Position numbers and translations under genes: made by a program
Source: Amoeboaphelidium protococcarum
Taxonomy: Eukaryota > Aphelidiomycota > Aphelidea
Assembly: GCA_023515745.1 (NCBI GenBank)
Contig: JALECJ010000257.1
Coordinates: forward strand, 2,687-66,686
DNA length: 64,000 nt
Direction of reading: 5' to 3'
Notes under the pieces: generated by a model
What the model saw: only the letters and a program-made list of their open reading frames with translations
Told to the model about the DNA's origin: nothing
Databases searched by the model: none
Shown: positions 1-11,412 of the stretch, piece after piece
Position numbering within the stretch: the stretch's first letter is position 1
How the letters are laid out: each line of letters starts with the position of its first letter

Positions 1-1432
1 AGTTGTCATTTACTGCAGAGTTTGATGCACAGGACTATCATGAGTTACGTGGCCAGTGTTACTAAACCGTAATCTGCTGTGGTGCCAATCATGACAAAGT
101 AAGTGCTGAGTCTAATCTATAAAAGGATCGGCTGGCGATTTTGAATCTCATATCACATTTAAGACATGTTAAATGCAAGAAGTTTATCCTTATTAGCTCT
201 TTTGATGTCATCCAAAGTGATTAAGCCGACTCAGATGAAAGTGGGGTCATTAATTATGCAGCGGGTGAAGTGTCATTTGCGGCCAATCGTCTGATGTTGG
301 AAGAGTTTGTCTAGAAGCACTTTGATGATTGTCTCGTCGTAAGGGTTCCTATTTTGTATGGTGGTAAGATGACTGATGCCAATATTCTCACAGATCTTCT
401 TCAATAGCGATCATTGGATAAAATATGCCCCGATGCCACTTTTCAGTTTTACCCGGTGGAAAGATTGTGGACCGATATTGAAATTGCTGTTGCAGCCAAT
501 TTGAAAGTTTTGCATTTGGCAACAGAATCTATCTCTGTGAATGATCTCGTTAACCATGCGTTTTATACTACCCTTCGCATCAATAAAGTTGGCTCCGTGA
601 TTCCTTTGGTACGCCAGAGCTCTCTAGAGTTTTCAAAGTCCACTTATGATCTACCTGCCTCGGATTAGTCTTTCATAGAGCAACGCTGCTTTTTTACGTA
701 GCATTCGTCATTGTGGGGTATGCATGGAAAGTACGTGCTGAGTGCCAACGAACTACTCAACTCTCTGGCTAGCTTTGTCAGAAAAGAGCAATGTAGCAAT
801 CTGATCGTGTCCAATCTGGCTTGGACTGCCGAGCAAGAACCTGTGGCATTGGAAATCTTGAGGAGAAGTGGAATTACCAAGTTGTCTGTCGCTCCTACTC
901 GTGTATGGCCTGAATGGAATGGAGTTCATCAGACTTCGGCTGAGGAGTTTAGGTAAGAGATGGAGAAAGCTGGATTCAAGATCGCCAGTCTGCACTCCGT
1001 GCTGCATAACCGCCCGAATGCTTAGCTTTTTGGGAACAGAGAAAGCCAAGAGAGATTTCTGGATCATATGAGAACTGTGATTATGGCTGCTAGTTGGCTA
1101 AGAGCTGATCGTGTTATATTCGCTGCCCCAGCCAATCGTAATTCAGGCACCATGGACCCTGGCGAAATATGGAAGACCTCGGTAAAAATATTCAGAGAGC
1201 TGGGGGTTTTTGCCGAGCGGTACAACGTCACACTATGCATTGAGCCTATTGGGACTTTCTACGGCTCAAACTGGGCTGTTGATTCGGATCAGGTTGACAC
1301 TCTTCTGGCTGCGATTGGATGTAAGAACGTTGCAATGTCGGTGGATATTGGTGGACTGAGGACTGCTGGAAATCAGAATTTGATTTCTGTGCTTGAGAAT
1401 CACATTGGCACTATTCGTCAACTGGACTACAC
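1..1432 (+). CDS. SDR epimerase plus sugar phosphate isomerase (fusion, partial)
   Basis: One frame stays open from the window start to the joint at 1433 once TAA/TAG are read as Gln. The first part (about 3-650) looks like an NAD-dependent epimerase/dehydratase of the SDR class: a Rossmann-type strand VICCGA, then KFILISS and VVRVPILYGG. The Gly-rich NAD loop is missing here and probably lies in 1434-1604 on the other strand. From about 711 to 1432 it is a TIM-barrel sugar phosphate isomerase/epimerase (xylose-isomerase-like), with the runs FKIASLHSVLHNRP, IEPIGTFYGSN and MSVDIGG. Both families act on sugars or sugar nucleotides in the cytosol; the substrate cannot be told. The apparent TGA at 1446-1448 lies beyond the N and is not trusted. 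The frame probably continues into the glycosyltransferase at 2434. No intron is seen. Confidence 0.75.
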
Positions 1433-1433
1433 N
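1433..1433. other. single-N assembly joint
   Basis: One N inside an open frame. The sequence to the right (1434-2432) carries unrelated genes on the opposite strand, so the join is doubtful. Confidence 0.9.
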
Positions 1434-1604
1434 GAATTAAATAAATGAGTGAATGGAATACTCTGTTGCTTCAAGTTGGAGCCAACAAGGCCTACACAAT
1501 AAGAACGCTTAAACAAACACTCACACTCAGATTGAACCCATAATTGAAATCAAGAACAGCTTACCAGTATGACCCACTAACGCAATCTTTTGTTGCAGAG
1601 ACAT
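1434..1604 (-). CDS. 5' exons of an SDR epimerase gene (3' truncated by joint)
   Basis: On the minus strand an ATG at 1604-1602 starts a 40-nt exon (1604-1565). A 73-nt intron follows (1564-1492, GTAAGC...TGTAG), then an exon running to the joint at 1433. The spliced reading gives the classic N-terminus of a short-chain dehydrogenase: a beta strand followed by the NAD loop GHTGLVGSNL. It is cut off after about 32 residues. This is exactly the part missing from the SDR domain that starts at position 1 on the plus strand. The simplest reading is that contig 1434-2432 is inverted and belongs upstream of position 1. The frame across that proposed join needs two unseen bases, so this is not proven. 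Confidence 0.6.
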
Positions 1605-2153
1605 GGATGAAGATATCATAATACTGAGGATGTCGGTGCTTTACTGGGGATATACAGTTTAATTACTCGGTTAAAACAATCGCCCTTTGCTTGCGTAAGC
1701 TGATGAAACAAAGAAACAGTAGTGTTTTAAAACTTTTAATTTCAAGCAAGGAGTGAATTTATAAACTGACCGTTGTTATCGTTTGATGATTGTTACCACC
1801 GGTTTTAGCGTCCATAAACTTCCCACGCTTAGCGATTAATGACCACTAATTTAAGATCAACTATATCGTTCACTGCTTCATACAACTCTTCTAGTAGAAG
1901 ATACAGCTAAAGGAACTGCATGTTGCTAACTACTGTATAACTGATTAAAGACACCTTTAACGAACCATAGATCCGCTGCTAAGTCGCACTTTGTAACATT
2001 CGAAATTAAAAGATTTAAATTCTTGAGTATTTGTAATCTAAAACCCCTCACCTTAATCACCAGCGGCAACAGCAACATCAATACAATCAATCATGAATAT
2101 TCTTAGTTTCCAACTTTAACGTGACTCGTTTGAGATTGAAGTCTATTCTACTA
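1605..2153. other. intergenic
   Basis: No coding frame, RNA gene or clear repeat was recognised. It lies between the SDR 5' exons and the 3' end of an unidentified gene on the minus strand, so it would hold the SDR promoter. Confidence 0.4.
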
Positions 2154-2432
2154 TCAGATGCTTCTTCTTGGATGGGCTTTGCCCAATGACGCCATAGAGG
2201 TATCAATGGTTTTTCCGCGGGCATGCTAGTAGTAGTATTAGTTCGGTCTCATAGCTTTATAATCCTTGAACAAACTACCCAAGAAGACATGAGTCGATTT
2301 GCCATCGATAATCTGACCAACAGATAGCACATGAGTAAGAAGGACAACGTAAGATGCTCTACGCGCTATCAGCCAACCTTGAATGATTTATCGATAGAAA
2401 CGCGTCAAGATTACTAAAAAATAATAACACTA
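2154..2432 (-). CDS. 3' end of an unidentified gene (5' truncated)
   Basis: A minus-strand frame enters at the joint 2433 and ends at TGA 2156-2154. It gives about 92 residues with protein-like composition and in-frame TAA/TAG codons, and contains the run IIDGKSTHVFLGSL. I do not recognise the family. If contig 1434-2432 is flipped to precede position 1, this gene would lie just upstream of the SDR gene in the same orientation. Confidence 0.4.
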
Positions 2433-2433
2433 N
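2433..2433. other. single-N assembly joint
   Basis: One N. The plus-strand frame to its right is open right up to it, and so is the minus-strand frame to its left. The two sides therefore need not be neighbours. Confidence 0.9.
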
Positions 2434-4385
2434 AGTTTCTCAGTGAGTACGATATCATTTATCAAGTTGTTGATTAGATGAAGAGCACTTATACTGTTAA
2501 AATTATTGGAGGGATTGATGGACCATCGTAAATGCACATGTTTGGAGTGAATGACATTGTCTCCAAAGGCTTCAATGCATCTCAAGGAGCACAAGCTTAG
2601 ATCTTGCAAAAACAAAATGTTGCCTTTTCTCTGTCTAATGAGTTATCCAAAGATTCCGTCATTCAACAGTCTTCAATCGTGGCCTAGTACTTATGTGTCA
2701 TTGATAGAGATCTCTGTATCAGTGCTCTGACTGTATTCATCGACTAAGCTGCTCCCCAATGCCGTCCCTTTTCTTGGGCCATCCATCGTCAGAAGCGCCA
2801 CTTCATTCTCATTTGGACCACGGAGGTTGTTAAGTTTGAATCATGGAGATTAAAAGTGCTGGAGGCTCTGTTCTCGCAACACCCCTATGCTGTTATTCAT
2901 ATCTTCACTAATCACCTGACTATTGATATGTTCAAAGAATTTGTAGATGCTGGATTCAAGATTGTCATAGAGCCTATAGATTACCCAGCTTTGATCCAAG
3001 CTACTCCTATCTAGCTATGGTATAACAATGTTACGATTTGGGAGAAGGGACCTTCATTTTATTCTCATATTACTGATGCACTTCGTGTTATACTGCTCTG
3101 GAAGCATGGAGGTACTTATATTGACTTTGATGTAATCATGCTCAAGAGTTTTCGTGCTTTGTAAAACTCAATTGGCCATGAGAGTTACTTCATCAATGCG
3201 GCCATATCCACATTTGATAAAGGTCATCCATACTTATCGTGGGTGATGACCGAGTTTGCAGATCATTATATCATCGATATCTGGACATGTGTTGGACCTA
3301 TCTTGATTACAGATATTGCGGGGAAGTATAGGCGATAATATCCGAACGCGGTTCATGTCAGTGAAAATCCTCCAGTCCGCAACTTGCCACAGAAAACATC
3401 TGTGCACTTGAACATATACAACGCATCAACCTTCTATCCTATTCCGTGGTGGAATGCAACAGCGCCACGCTATATTAATGCCAGTTAGCTGGACTATAAA
3501 GAGTTGCGAGAGGTGAATGCCAATGCTTATACCTATCACATTTGGACTAAGATGTTCACCATTGAAAAGGTGTCTGGGTTTTCTCCATGGAGCTTTCTTG
3601 ATGTCCTTATAAAGTATAATAGTCTATGGGATCATAAGGGGCGTCTGTATAAAGATAGACGAGATGTTGGTTTATGGTTCCCTAATGGTATTGCTCCGCT
3701 GCAAGATTTCACGATTTTGGTCTGGGTGCAAACATGTTCTGTGAATTTCCAGAAGGAATTTACCGCTTTAATTGAGAGTGTTGGATCTTAATACCCCCTG
3801 TTACGTGTCATTGCTTTGTCTGAGGCTGATCTAACCGTACCATAAAATATGGTGGGTGTCGTCGACGTTTATGTGGAAAAAGAGTCCATGTCTTTTGGAA
3901 AAGCACTGAGCACTCTGGTAAATTTATCATCTACCAACTACTTTTTATACGTTGAGTAGTCCATGACATTTGGCAGTAAATAAGATGTCGATCTGGAGAA
4001 TTTGGTGAGCGTAGTCTAGATGAGAAGAGACATCTCAATGCTAAGTATCCCCGTACGTAAATTTTCGGATGCCTTGTCTTGTCATAGTTTTGTGAAAACT
4101 GGTGAATCTTTATCACTGTGCGCCTATGCTCACGCTCCTACCTAGTTAAACCGCTACGTAAAGTGCGATTACGTAAGTGCTGCTTTCTTAGCCAGAACTG
4201 GTGCTTTTAAGGATCCCTCTCCAGATTTGAAGTCTATTGGTGACTTATACTATCATTAATGGATGAACGGGGGCGATGTTTTTGCTGATGTAAAAAGTTT
4301 TATTAACTAAAGTAACCAAACGTGTTGTGGAGAATGCTAAAAGTCTCTGCAAAGATATTAAAATTTGATGAAAGATTCCTGTTGA
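2434..4385 (+). CDS. A4GALT-like glycosyltransferase (GT32 / Gb3-synthase type), partial
   Basis: The frame is open from the joint to TGA 4383-4385, about 650 residues. The middle matches the alpha-1,4-galactosyltransferase layout. A DXD-type sugar-binding region reads ALRVILLWKHGGTYIDFDVI (DFD at 3123-3131), followed by NAA, the C-terminal signature FYPIPWWN and then YTYHIWTK. Family members use UDP-sugar donors in the Golgi. After about 3660 there is an extra 200-residue domain that looks like a second GT-A or fukutin-stem-like fold (FTILVWVQT ... YFLYVEQS); that call is weak. The first 100 residues are not GT32-like and resemble the end of a TIM-barrel isomerase, so the fusion gene ending at 1432 probably continues here. 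That would need a frame of two, not one, missing bases. No signal anchor is visible. Confidence 0.78.
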
Positions 4386-4689
4386 TGATATGAATATATT
4401 TAATAATTGTTATATCACCATGTTTCTTTTGTTTCTTGTTAAAGGGGGGGGGGTGGCTGTACTCAGCCGCAACTAGATCGACTGTTGTGTTAATCGGAAG
4501 GTGTCGCTTGCGTCTTAAGTCTGAAAAGTGAAGGAAATATACACACTAGTTGGAAGTTCTATCGTTTGGATTCCTAAATTACTATTCGGTATTTAATTGT
4601 ACACCTTCTTTCAAGACGAAATAATAAGTCGCTAACTTTAAATCGAAATCAATCAAGTAATATTACTACTTCCGCCAGTCAAATCCACA
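4386..4689. other. convergent intergenic region with G10 run
   Basis: It lies between two converging genes and holds a run of ten G (4444-4453), unusual in this AT-rich sequence. Nothing else was recognised. Confidence 0.5.
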
Positions 4690-6234
4690 TCAACGACCAT
4701 CATACATTAGATGAATAGCACGGCTGACATATTCACGCACCATCTAGTGTCTAAGATGAAAATTTGAATCCAACAAAACATCGCCCGGCCGCACCGGCAA
4801 TGGGAGAAGATTGATGTAGCCAAGACTGTTGATCATATCCACTTCATACGTGGTGCACTCGATAAAAGTGTCATCCGGTTGATCAAACTTGTGATACCAC
4901 TATGGATTTGTAGACGCCAATTTTTTGAGTATGTATCTCTTTTCTTCATTCATATCGCGACGAACATCGCATTACGTGGGCGCAATGACTACTGTTCCAT
5001 CACGCAGCATATTGGAGAGATAAAGCCCACTACCACCATTAGTAAAGTAGATATCTGCGTTAGATAAAGCACGAACTTGATCTTGGATAGAGGTCGATGA
5101 AAGATCAAGTGTCTGTAATTAAATGTCAACCAAAATCCGGTGTCTATTGATGACAGACTAGATAACTGACAAAATCTCTGAGGAATTGGCAAACATTCTA
5201 CCATGTCTTCCACTCTTTTTCAATTACACCAAAAATTTCAAAGATTATCCACGAAGGCGCCTCTAAGGCTTGATACCCAATCTAGAATACATGTAATTTC
5301 TCATCTACATATGAGATTGAGTGGTGGCGATTGGATCGTCGTATACAAAGCGATTAAACCATTGATTAGGGATTACAACATCTTTGAAGCAGTGAGTTTT
5401 GCCATCCTACATTTCAGTCACTACCATTGGATGTTGATCAGATACTAGACCAACATATGACGCGGTAAAGTAGAGGCAGTTATCTACAGGATAGTCATAA
5501 AGGACGTCTCTGTCATTATCGCGGCAACTTTAACTAAAAAGAATTCGCCTCTTCTGTGACGCTGACGTGGCGCTTAGAAATTCTGATGCCCCAAATCCAG
5601 GCGCGAATGCCTCCCACAACATATGACCGGCATTTCCAGCGGCGTACAGCGATGTAACAACGGCAAGATCATCGTACATTATCACACTGCCGTCATTTTT
5701 ACTAATCGGTCCATCAATTTGATGTACACTCACCTCGTTTTAATGGTGATTCTCCTCTAGATACACACGCCTTGTAAATCCATAATGACCATCTGCATTA
5801 TCCTGCATTCTAAACGGCCAGTCATTCTATCCTTAACTTTAATACTCGGCATCAGTCTAGAACAGATACGGTGGTCGCAACTCCTTCTCTGGACGAAAAG
5901 CAGCAATAAATTAGCCATTTCTCAGGCACAGATTCTTAAAATGACATGCAGATGCTTCCTTGTTTTCATCGGGAGAATACAGAACCAATTTCTTGTTCTT
6001 ACACCGATAAGTAGTCCATAAATCGTCCTCCTGTTTCTATGCGATAGGAAATGACTCCTGGTCCAGATTGTGCTTGGACAATACTTACTAGGAGGTAGCA
6101 CTGGAGGCGGCCCTCTGACTACTCTGCCATGGTATGATAAAACATATGAACATTATCACCCCATACACCGATATCATTGTCAGTTATCTATTTTGAAATC
6201 GAGCGTCCGAAAGTAGGCTGCCAATGAAAGACAT
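4690..6234 (-). CDS. GT61-family glycosyltransferase (DUF563), type II membrane
   Basis: One uninterrupted frame of 514 residues runs from ATG 6234-6232 to TGA 4692-4690. Residues about 20-38 form a hydrophobic anchor, giving the usual type II Golgi topology. Family signatures follow: AAGNAGHMLWE (the NxGHxxxE type core), a central QSLKFLVQLKK-like strand, and near the C-terminus the motif DIYFTNGGSGLYLSNMLRDG, which in GT61 forms the donor-binding end of the fold. Family members transfer xylose, arabinose or GlcNAc; the sugar here is unknown. It sits next to an A4GALT-like enzyme and a nucleotide-sugar transporter. No intron. Confidence 0.8.
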
Positions 6235-6600
6235 CGTGCTATATTATTGATTGATTACTGTGGGCGGATTACTAGTACTAGATATCTTATATCCAAAGAT
6301 TGATTAACACCTTCTTTCTATGCGCCACGTATCTTATAAAAAATAAAGGGCAGATGGACCACTTGAAACAACAATTGAAATAAAGACCAGAATACTGATT
6401 GGCAAGTCTAATTCCTCTCAGAAATGACAAAACGAACGACAGGCGGATAATCAAAGAATTCTTTGTTTGTTTCACCGCCAAATATCCCGCTCTCTTGCTT
6501 GCCTTGCCGCTAATAAGTTCTCTCGAACAACGATGTGATATTGTTGTGGATGGATGGAAATGGAAGATGAGACAAAAGTCAATAATTTTACATCACCAGG
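6235..6600. other. intergenic
   Basis: Upstream of the GT61 gene and downstream of the transporter, both on the minus strand. No element recognised. Confidence 0.4.
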
Positions 6601-7614
6601 TCAAATCTCGCGTGTCCACAGCTTTTCCACACCAGTCAACTGACACAAAAATGATCTGCCCATCGGCGATCCTTTGATGTTGCTGTACAGAAACATTCCG
6701 ATGAGAGCAATCACAATCCCATACACATTCGTGGGCATACTCTGTGGAAATAAGTAATACCCGCCTATAAGCGTAAGAATAGTTTTCAAGTGACCAACCA
6801 CCTAGTAAGTAACCGCAGATGTTTTCCCTATTAACGCATACGTCAGAATATTCACCGCAATTGCAGCAACGCATGTTAGCACTATGTAATAACTCAACTA
6901 CATGGACCACTCGAAATCTAGAACTGGACGCTGGATAAAAAGAGGATTGAATTCAAATAGTATGGCAAAAGTGGAGGTAACCATTAACTGTGTAGGCATA
7001 ATAATATCTGTAATTTGCAATGGATTCAGCATGTGCTCCTTCTGCTTTGATCCCTACCAGATCTGAAACTAGGCAGTTACCACGACTGATAGGACACCTA
7101 TTACCGACCCGACAAAATTCAACTCGACTTCAGACAGTGTGGAAAGACCGACTCCTGAGAGAATAAGAAGCAGTGAGAGGGCCATTTCCAGAGACACCTT
7201 GTTCTAATGAACGATTCTGTTGAATATCACCATGTACGGGATGCACATTAATTTAGTCAGCTGATAAAATCCGACTGAGTTGGTTTGGAGATTAAAGTTC
7301 ATCAACACAATAGAGGATGCACCAAATAGAGCCATCTGCGTGATAACTTGCTAAGGGACGGTTCGCTTTGGCTCGAAGTATCCCATCCGGCCGTAGACTC
7401 TAGTAAATATGGATGTGAACAGAAAGTGGCATGCAGACAGTGTCAGCACATAATTAAACTAGTAAGTAACCAGCAAATACTTATTACCTAATATCAGAAG
7501 GACTGAAGACAGGATGCTCATCACGACAAGAATAATCACATGTCCGGAGTAAGTCTCTGTGACAACTTACTGGCGCTTCCTTGTACCACTTTCTAAATCC
7601 TTATCAGCAGACAT
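6601..7614 (-). CDS. nucleotide-sugar / triose-phosphate-type transporter (SLC35 family)
   Basis: A complete intronless frame of 337 residues (ATG 7614-7612, TGA 6603-6601), the normal length for the drug/metabolite transporter fold. About ten hydrophobic segments are visible. TPT-family signatures are clear: NKYLLVTY after the first helix, LTKLMCIPYMV, and near the C-terminus YALIGKTSAVTYQVVGHLKT followed by GGYYLFPQ. Such carriers exchange a cytosolic nucleotide sugar for nucleoside monophosphate across the Golgi or ER membrane. It most resembles the SLC35E/TPT branch, but the substrate cannot be read from sequence. Its neighbours include two glycosyltransferases that would need a lumenal sugar donor. 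Twelve or so TAA/TAG codons are read as Gln. Confidence 0.85.
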
Positions 7615-7689
7615 TACTGAAATTTTTATATGCTGTAGTTCAAAGGACGACACACTAGGATAAAAACTTATGTTTATACTTGTTAATTA

Positions 7690-8680
7690 TTAGGACTTGA
7701 TACAGCGTAAAAGGTTTCAGGTCGTTATCCTCCTCTAATCACAAGGAAATAAGGTAAACTATTGGGCGGCTTCTTAGTTTCACATTTTCGTTTCAGATTG
7801 GACGCGGTTAGAAACACATCTTGATACGTAGTAGCTGATAATCTTGATAGTAGCTGATTAATCTTGATAGTAGATGATAATTCTTGATTTCCGTTCTCTT
7901 TAACTATTTGACAGACTGTTTCTCTTTAACTATTTGACAGACTATCGGCGGTCTGTATAATAATAAGCAATGTCAAAGTACGTGTTGTAACAAGTGATTA
8001 AAGAAGATTTGTTCACTTTACAGCAGAATGGCACTCCTAACAACACGACAAAGGCTGATGAGACTTGTTACTGAAAATTTTTGACCATGATATCTGTTGA
8101 TCTTGATCATAATACTCGCTGGTTTGAAACATCTTTTAACCAGAAATTTAAAGTCCACATTTTTGCTGCTTAAAGAAAATAAGACAGGCAAAAGTACGAT
8201 GGTTCTCCCATTTACCGTGGCAGTTTGGTCAGCTGGATGTCAGAGAATCCATCCCTGATATCATCTACTCTAGTCTGATGTTTTCAATTCTATCTCCAAG
8301 GTTTCTCCTTATGACAATATTCTGCCGGCACAGCACTAATTTGCTCTAATTGACAAGCTATATCAGATCCACTTTGAATGACGAGAAAGAGATAGGGAAT
8401 CGTGTAGCCATATAGGATGGTAGTGATAACATATTACCTCCTGGTTTCTCGTTCTTTGATCTGGGTCGATGTTAATGGTTATCCTCCTTAAGCGCAGTGG
8501 TAGATGTAAAACACCTCTGCACGCGTGCGATTTGATGTTTGTACTCACGCCTTTGTCTAGATTATTGCATATACTTTATTTATTGAGTTCATTGAGTAAC
8601 TGGTTTTATAATAGGTGCGCGAGCATGATGTTATTACTGCACATTTGACCTGCGCTAACGCGTAAGATAAACTATACCTA
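7690..8680 (+). repeat. dispersed repeat A, copy 1 (degenerate element)
   Basis: About 1 kb that aligns in the same orientation with 34726-35823. Shared blocks include TTTCACATTTTCGTTTCAGA followed by GGACGCGGTTAGAAACA, CTCCTAACAACACG, TTATCCTCCTTA, and a 3' end with GCGCGAGC and GATAAAC. Copy 1 also has a three-fold 20-bp internal repeat (7828-7888) and a duplicated block (7898-7944). A coding remnant starts at ATG 7970 but meets TGA after 34 codons, and later stretches shift frame. Its consensus with copy 2 (GIPNNTKKA..TWYKK...KFAVAQRK) faintly recalls the N-terminal helices of Crypton/DUF3504 tyrosine recombinases; this is only a resemblance. TTATCCTCC at the start and GGATAAAC at the end may be short inverted termini. 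Confidence 0.65.
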
Positions 8681-8741
8681 CTCAATGAGAAACATCATCT
8701 TCAAGTAATGAAATATTAATAATAGTATAAAAATAAATAAT

Positions 8742-9971
8742 TCATCGTTCCTACTCTTCATGCTAGCCTTTGATATCTTCTGGTGAAGTCAACTCATCAA
8801 ATGGCAATATAGATTCCCTGCTTTTAGGCACTTCATTAGATGTAATGTTTTCATGAGCTGAACTAGAAGAATTAACTGGTAGAGGCAAAATACTTAACGC
8901 GTCATTCAATAGCGCCGGCTATCCGCCATCTTTCCCTGCATATGAATGCCTTTGCTGCAGCTACTACTATTACGAGGTCGATTGATGAGGAGGAGCATGC
9001 AAGCCATTGCGATGGGATGACGAGATACTCGCAAAATAAGGTTCATAATGATCATTGACAAAGTCTTGACCATCGAATATACTGCCTCCAACAGAATTTC
9101 CACCTACAGAATGATAATGAGACTATGCCGGGGCAGTGGTGTGAGATCGAGGTGCATAGCTTGGCGCGCTAGCTTGATACTACGGCGGTTATTATGCACC
9201 ATAAGACTAATAATTGTAAGGATGTTCCAACTCTTAGAATCGCAAACTTTCAGGCATGGATGGTATGTTATTCATACCATGAATCTAATCATAGTACTAG
9301 GACGCGTTAGAACTAAATAGTGATTAGTCCTGATACTAAGGTGGAGGCAACGGTTGAGGCACTGAGGGGGGACCATTTTCAGCGCGTGATAGTACCTAAG
9401 GAGACTACTGATAACCAGTGTTCTAAATTGGACTATCATGGAAGCTTTTTGCACGCTTATTAACTCTGATTCTGTCCGCAGACACTTGATTAGGAGAAGA
9501 ACTTTACCTTTTACCATTTTGATCGGCGGCAACACTATGGGACGTAGTCACAGTTCTGATGGCAACCGGCATGCTCTTTGAATCCAACTATGGCATCTAA
9601 ATTCCATCAGATGAGTCCATCAGTGCATCTTCAAATTATCTCACGCATTCATTCAAGTGATCCACAACGTCAGTGTTATCATCATTCTCCTCACGGTTGT
9701 GCGACGACGACTCGGCATCATCTTTCGGCTCTTTCTCTGCCAAAGCCTCGCGAAGATCAACAACTTGATCCCTGAGCGACATCATTTAATCAGCCAGCTG
9801 TCTGACAAGTTCAACCGCGCCCATGAATTTCACAGAATTTCCTAAATCTGACCCAAATAGTAGATGCTGACATATCTTGACATATTCTAGCGATTTCACT
9901 ATAATTTATGCCTTGGATGGTTTCTTTATCTCTTTGAGCAGAGGAACGGCACTGGCGAGATGACTGAATTT
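8742..9971 (-). CDS. bHLH transcription factor, 3' part
   Basis: The frame is open from the joint at 9972 to TGA 8744-8742, 409 codons. It begins in mid-bHLH: the end of helix 1 (KFSHLASAVPLL), the loop, then helix 2 with KKPSKAQIIVKSLEYVKIC, the Lys/Ser-Lys-Ala start typical of the second helix. A leucine-zipper-like coiled coil follows (VELVRQLADQMMSLRDQVVDL), then a long Gln/Pro/Ser/Tyr-rich region with many TAA/TAG Gln codons. The basic region is missing here and is found at 13908-14206 on the same strand. The two parts join in frame through exactly one N (codon GTN = Val), giving a 509-residue protein. Class I bHLH-zipper proteins bind E-boxes as dimers in the nucleus. Targets are unknown. 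Confidence 0.8.
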
Positions 9972-9972
9972 N
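9972..9972. other. single-N assembly joint inside a bHLH gene
   Basis: One N. Sequence to the left is in the middle of a bHLH domain; sequence to the right is unrelated. Confidence 0.9.
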
Positions 9973-10295
9973 TTTTGAGGTTCGGATACTTCTTATTTAA
10001 TTATTAAATAATTTTCTGCTTTACATAATATCTTAAAAAGCTTTCAAATACCAACAGATTGTGGTCAATAATTAAATTATTTTTTCAGTCAATTCTTGGT
10101 TGATGCAATCCATAGACATCAGACAATAAAGTTAATAAAGCCTTGCCATGCCTACATAGGCTATGCTATAATTTTCCAAATTGGCAGTAGGTGCTTTGTA
10201 TAATAATCACTGCTCTATAGCGCATCTCAGCAATGTATTGTATTTCTGAACGAAATAGATCATTAATCTTTGCATGTACCATTAATTTACTTTAT
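9973..10295. other. AT-rich noncoding stretch
   Basis: It lies between the joint and the end of the SET gene. Very AT-rich; no feature recognised. Confidence 0.4.
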
Positions 10296-11071
10296 TCAAC
10301 GACAGTATTCACATTTACATTTCAACTGGTTGCCTAAAAAGTAGTGTTTACTATAGCTGATAGTAAGCTCTTCTCCGACACCAATATTACGGGTAGCTTA
10401 GAATCTGAACTCTTTTCCCGGCATTGAGGAGCATATCAGATTTGGACGGCAACTATGATTGAGAAAATACGTTGGTCCGTCAAATACATCATTGATACCC
10501 ACCATATTCACATAAAAATTGCGTTGATTCTTCTTGCCAACTTCTGAAGTTTTGTCTGCCGCCGTCGCATTCCTGAAGCCAATCAGGCCTTGCAGTACTG
10601 TGCCAACTCTTATTGGTTATTCAGTATAAACTCCCAACTCATTCTCTAATGCAGTTCCAAGCTTAAATTAATTCCCCCCGTGAAATGCATCATAAAAGTA
10701 CTTCATGCAGTTCTTAAACTGTGGCAAAGACTTTGCAAGGTGATTCTTCTTATAAAAACTGTCACACAACTTTTTAAATTATTCCACAGTCATAGATTAA
10801 TTCCCAATATCAAAAGCTTTTATCATCGACAGATAAGATTTATAACATGGCGATTAAACTTTATTCCTCTTCATTTTGGAAGTTTTAACATTGTGGGTCA
10901 AGACACAATCGGGCGACTGACCCGCTTTGGAATGCACTCTACTGTACTGCAAACATTTGACGTGGAAAATTATTGTCACTTTTCTACTAAACACAATTAA
11001 ATTTTACTATAGTAATATTGATGACTTATGAATTCAGAATCTTGCGCGGCATTTTGGTTTAAATCACTCAT
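10296..11071 (-). CDS. SET-domain protein gene, apparently shifted in frame twice
   Basis: The C-terminal 190 residues (10874-10296, TGA 10298-10296) are a clear SET lysine-methyltransferase domain: an N-terminal strand LGTALENELGVYT, the pseudoknot FLNHSCRPN, GEELTISY, and a post-SET CKCEYC. The closing part (a Gly and Cys-rich tail soon after the SY motif) recalls SUV4-20-type enzymes, but the specificity is open. Upstream, coding-like sequence continues in two other frames: an ATG at 11071 in one, then a run containing SVARLCLDPQCQNFQ in the next. Each change is a +1 step at an AAAA run on the coding strand (TTTT at 11002-11005 and 10818-10821). This may be homopolymer error, a decaying gene or frameshifting. 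The conservative start is ATG 10874-10872. Confidence 0.6.
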
Positions 11072-11412
11072 AAATGGATTATCATCTTTAAGTCTTAAAC
11101 ATATTGCCTTACCGTGTGCACGGCAGGGTGCGCGGCTTGAGGGATCAGCTTATGTTTGCATTCTTCACGCCCATTGCAAAATAAGGATGATAATATTAAC
11201 AGATCAGATTCATATTAATGCAGATTAAATGCTTCTATGATGTCAAATCAGTGTTATACTAACTTCATTATCAGTTTGACACAGTTCAGGCCTAAAGAGT
11301 ACAATATGATGGTGTCAATTAATGAATAAATCCACTGAAATATTAATATCCTACCTGTACTCAAAAAGGCATTACATCTAATTAAAAAATTTTGACATGA
11401 ATCAAATTAAAA
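11072..11412. other. intergenic
   Basis: Upstream of the SET gene and left flank of the inverted-repeat element. Nothing recognised. Confidence 0.4.

Noticed and set aside
9048..9775. Several plus-strand frames across the bHLH 3' part
   Set aside because: They are shadows of the Gln/Ser-rich minus-strand coding sequence.
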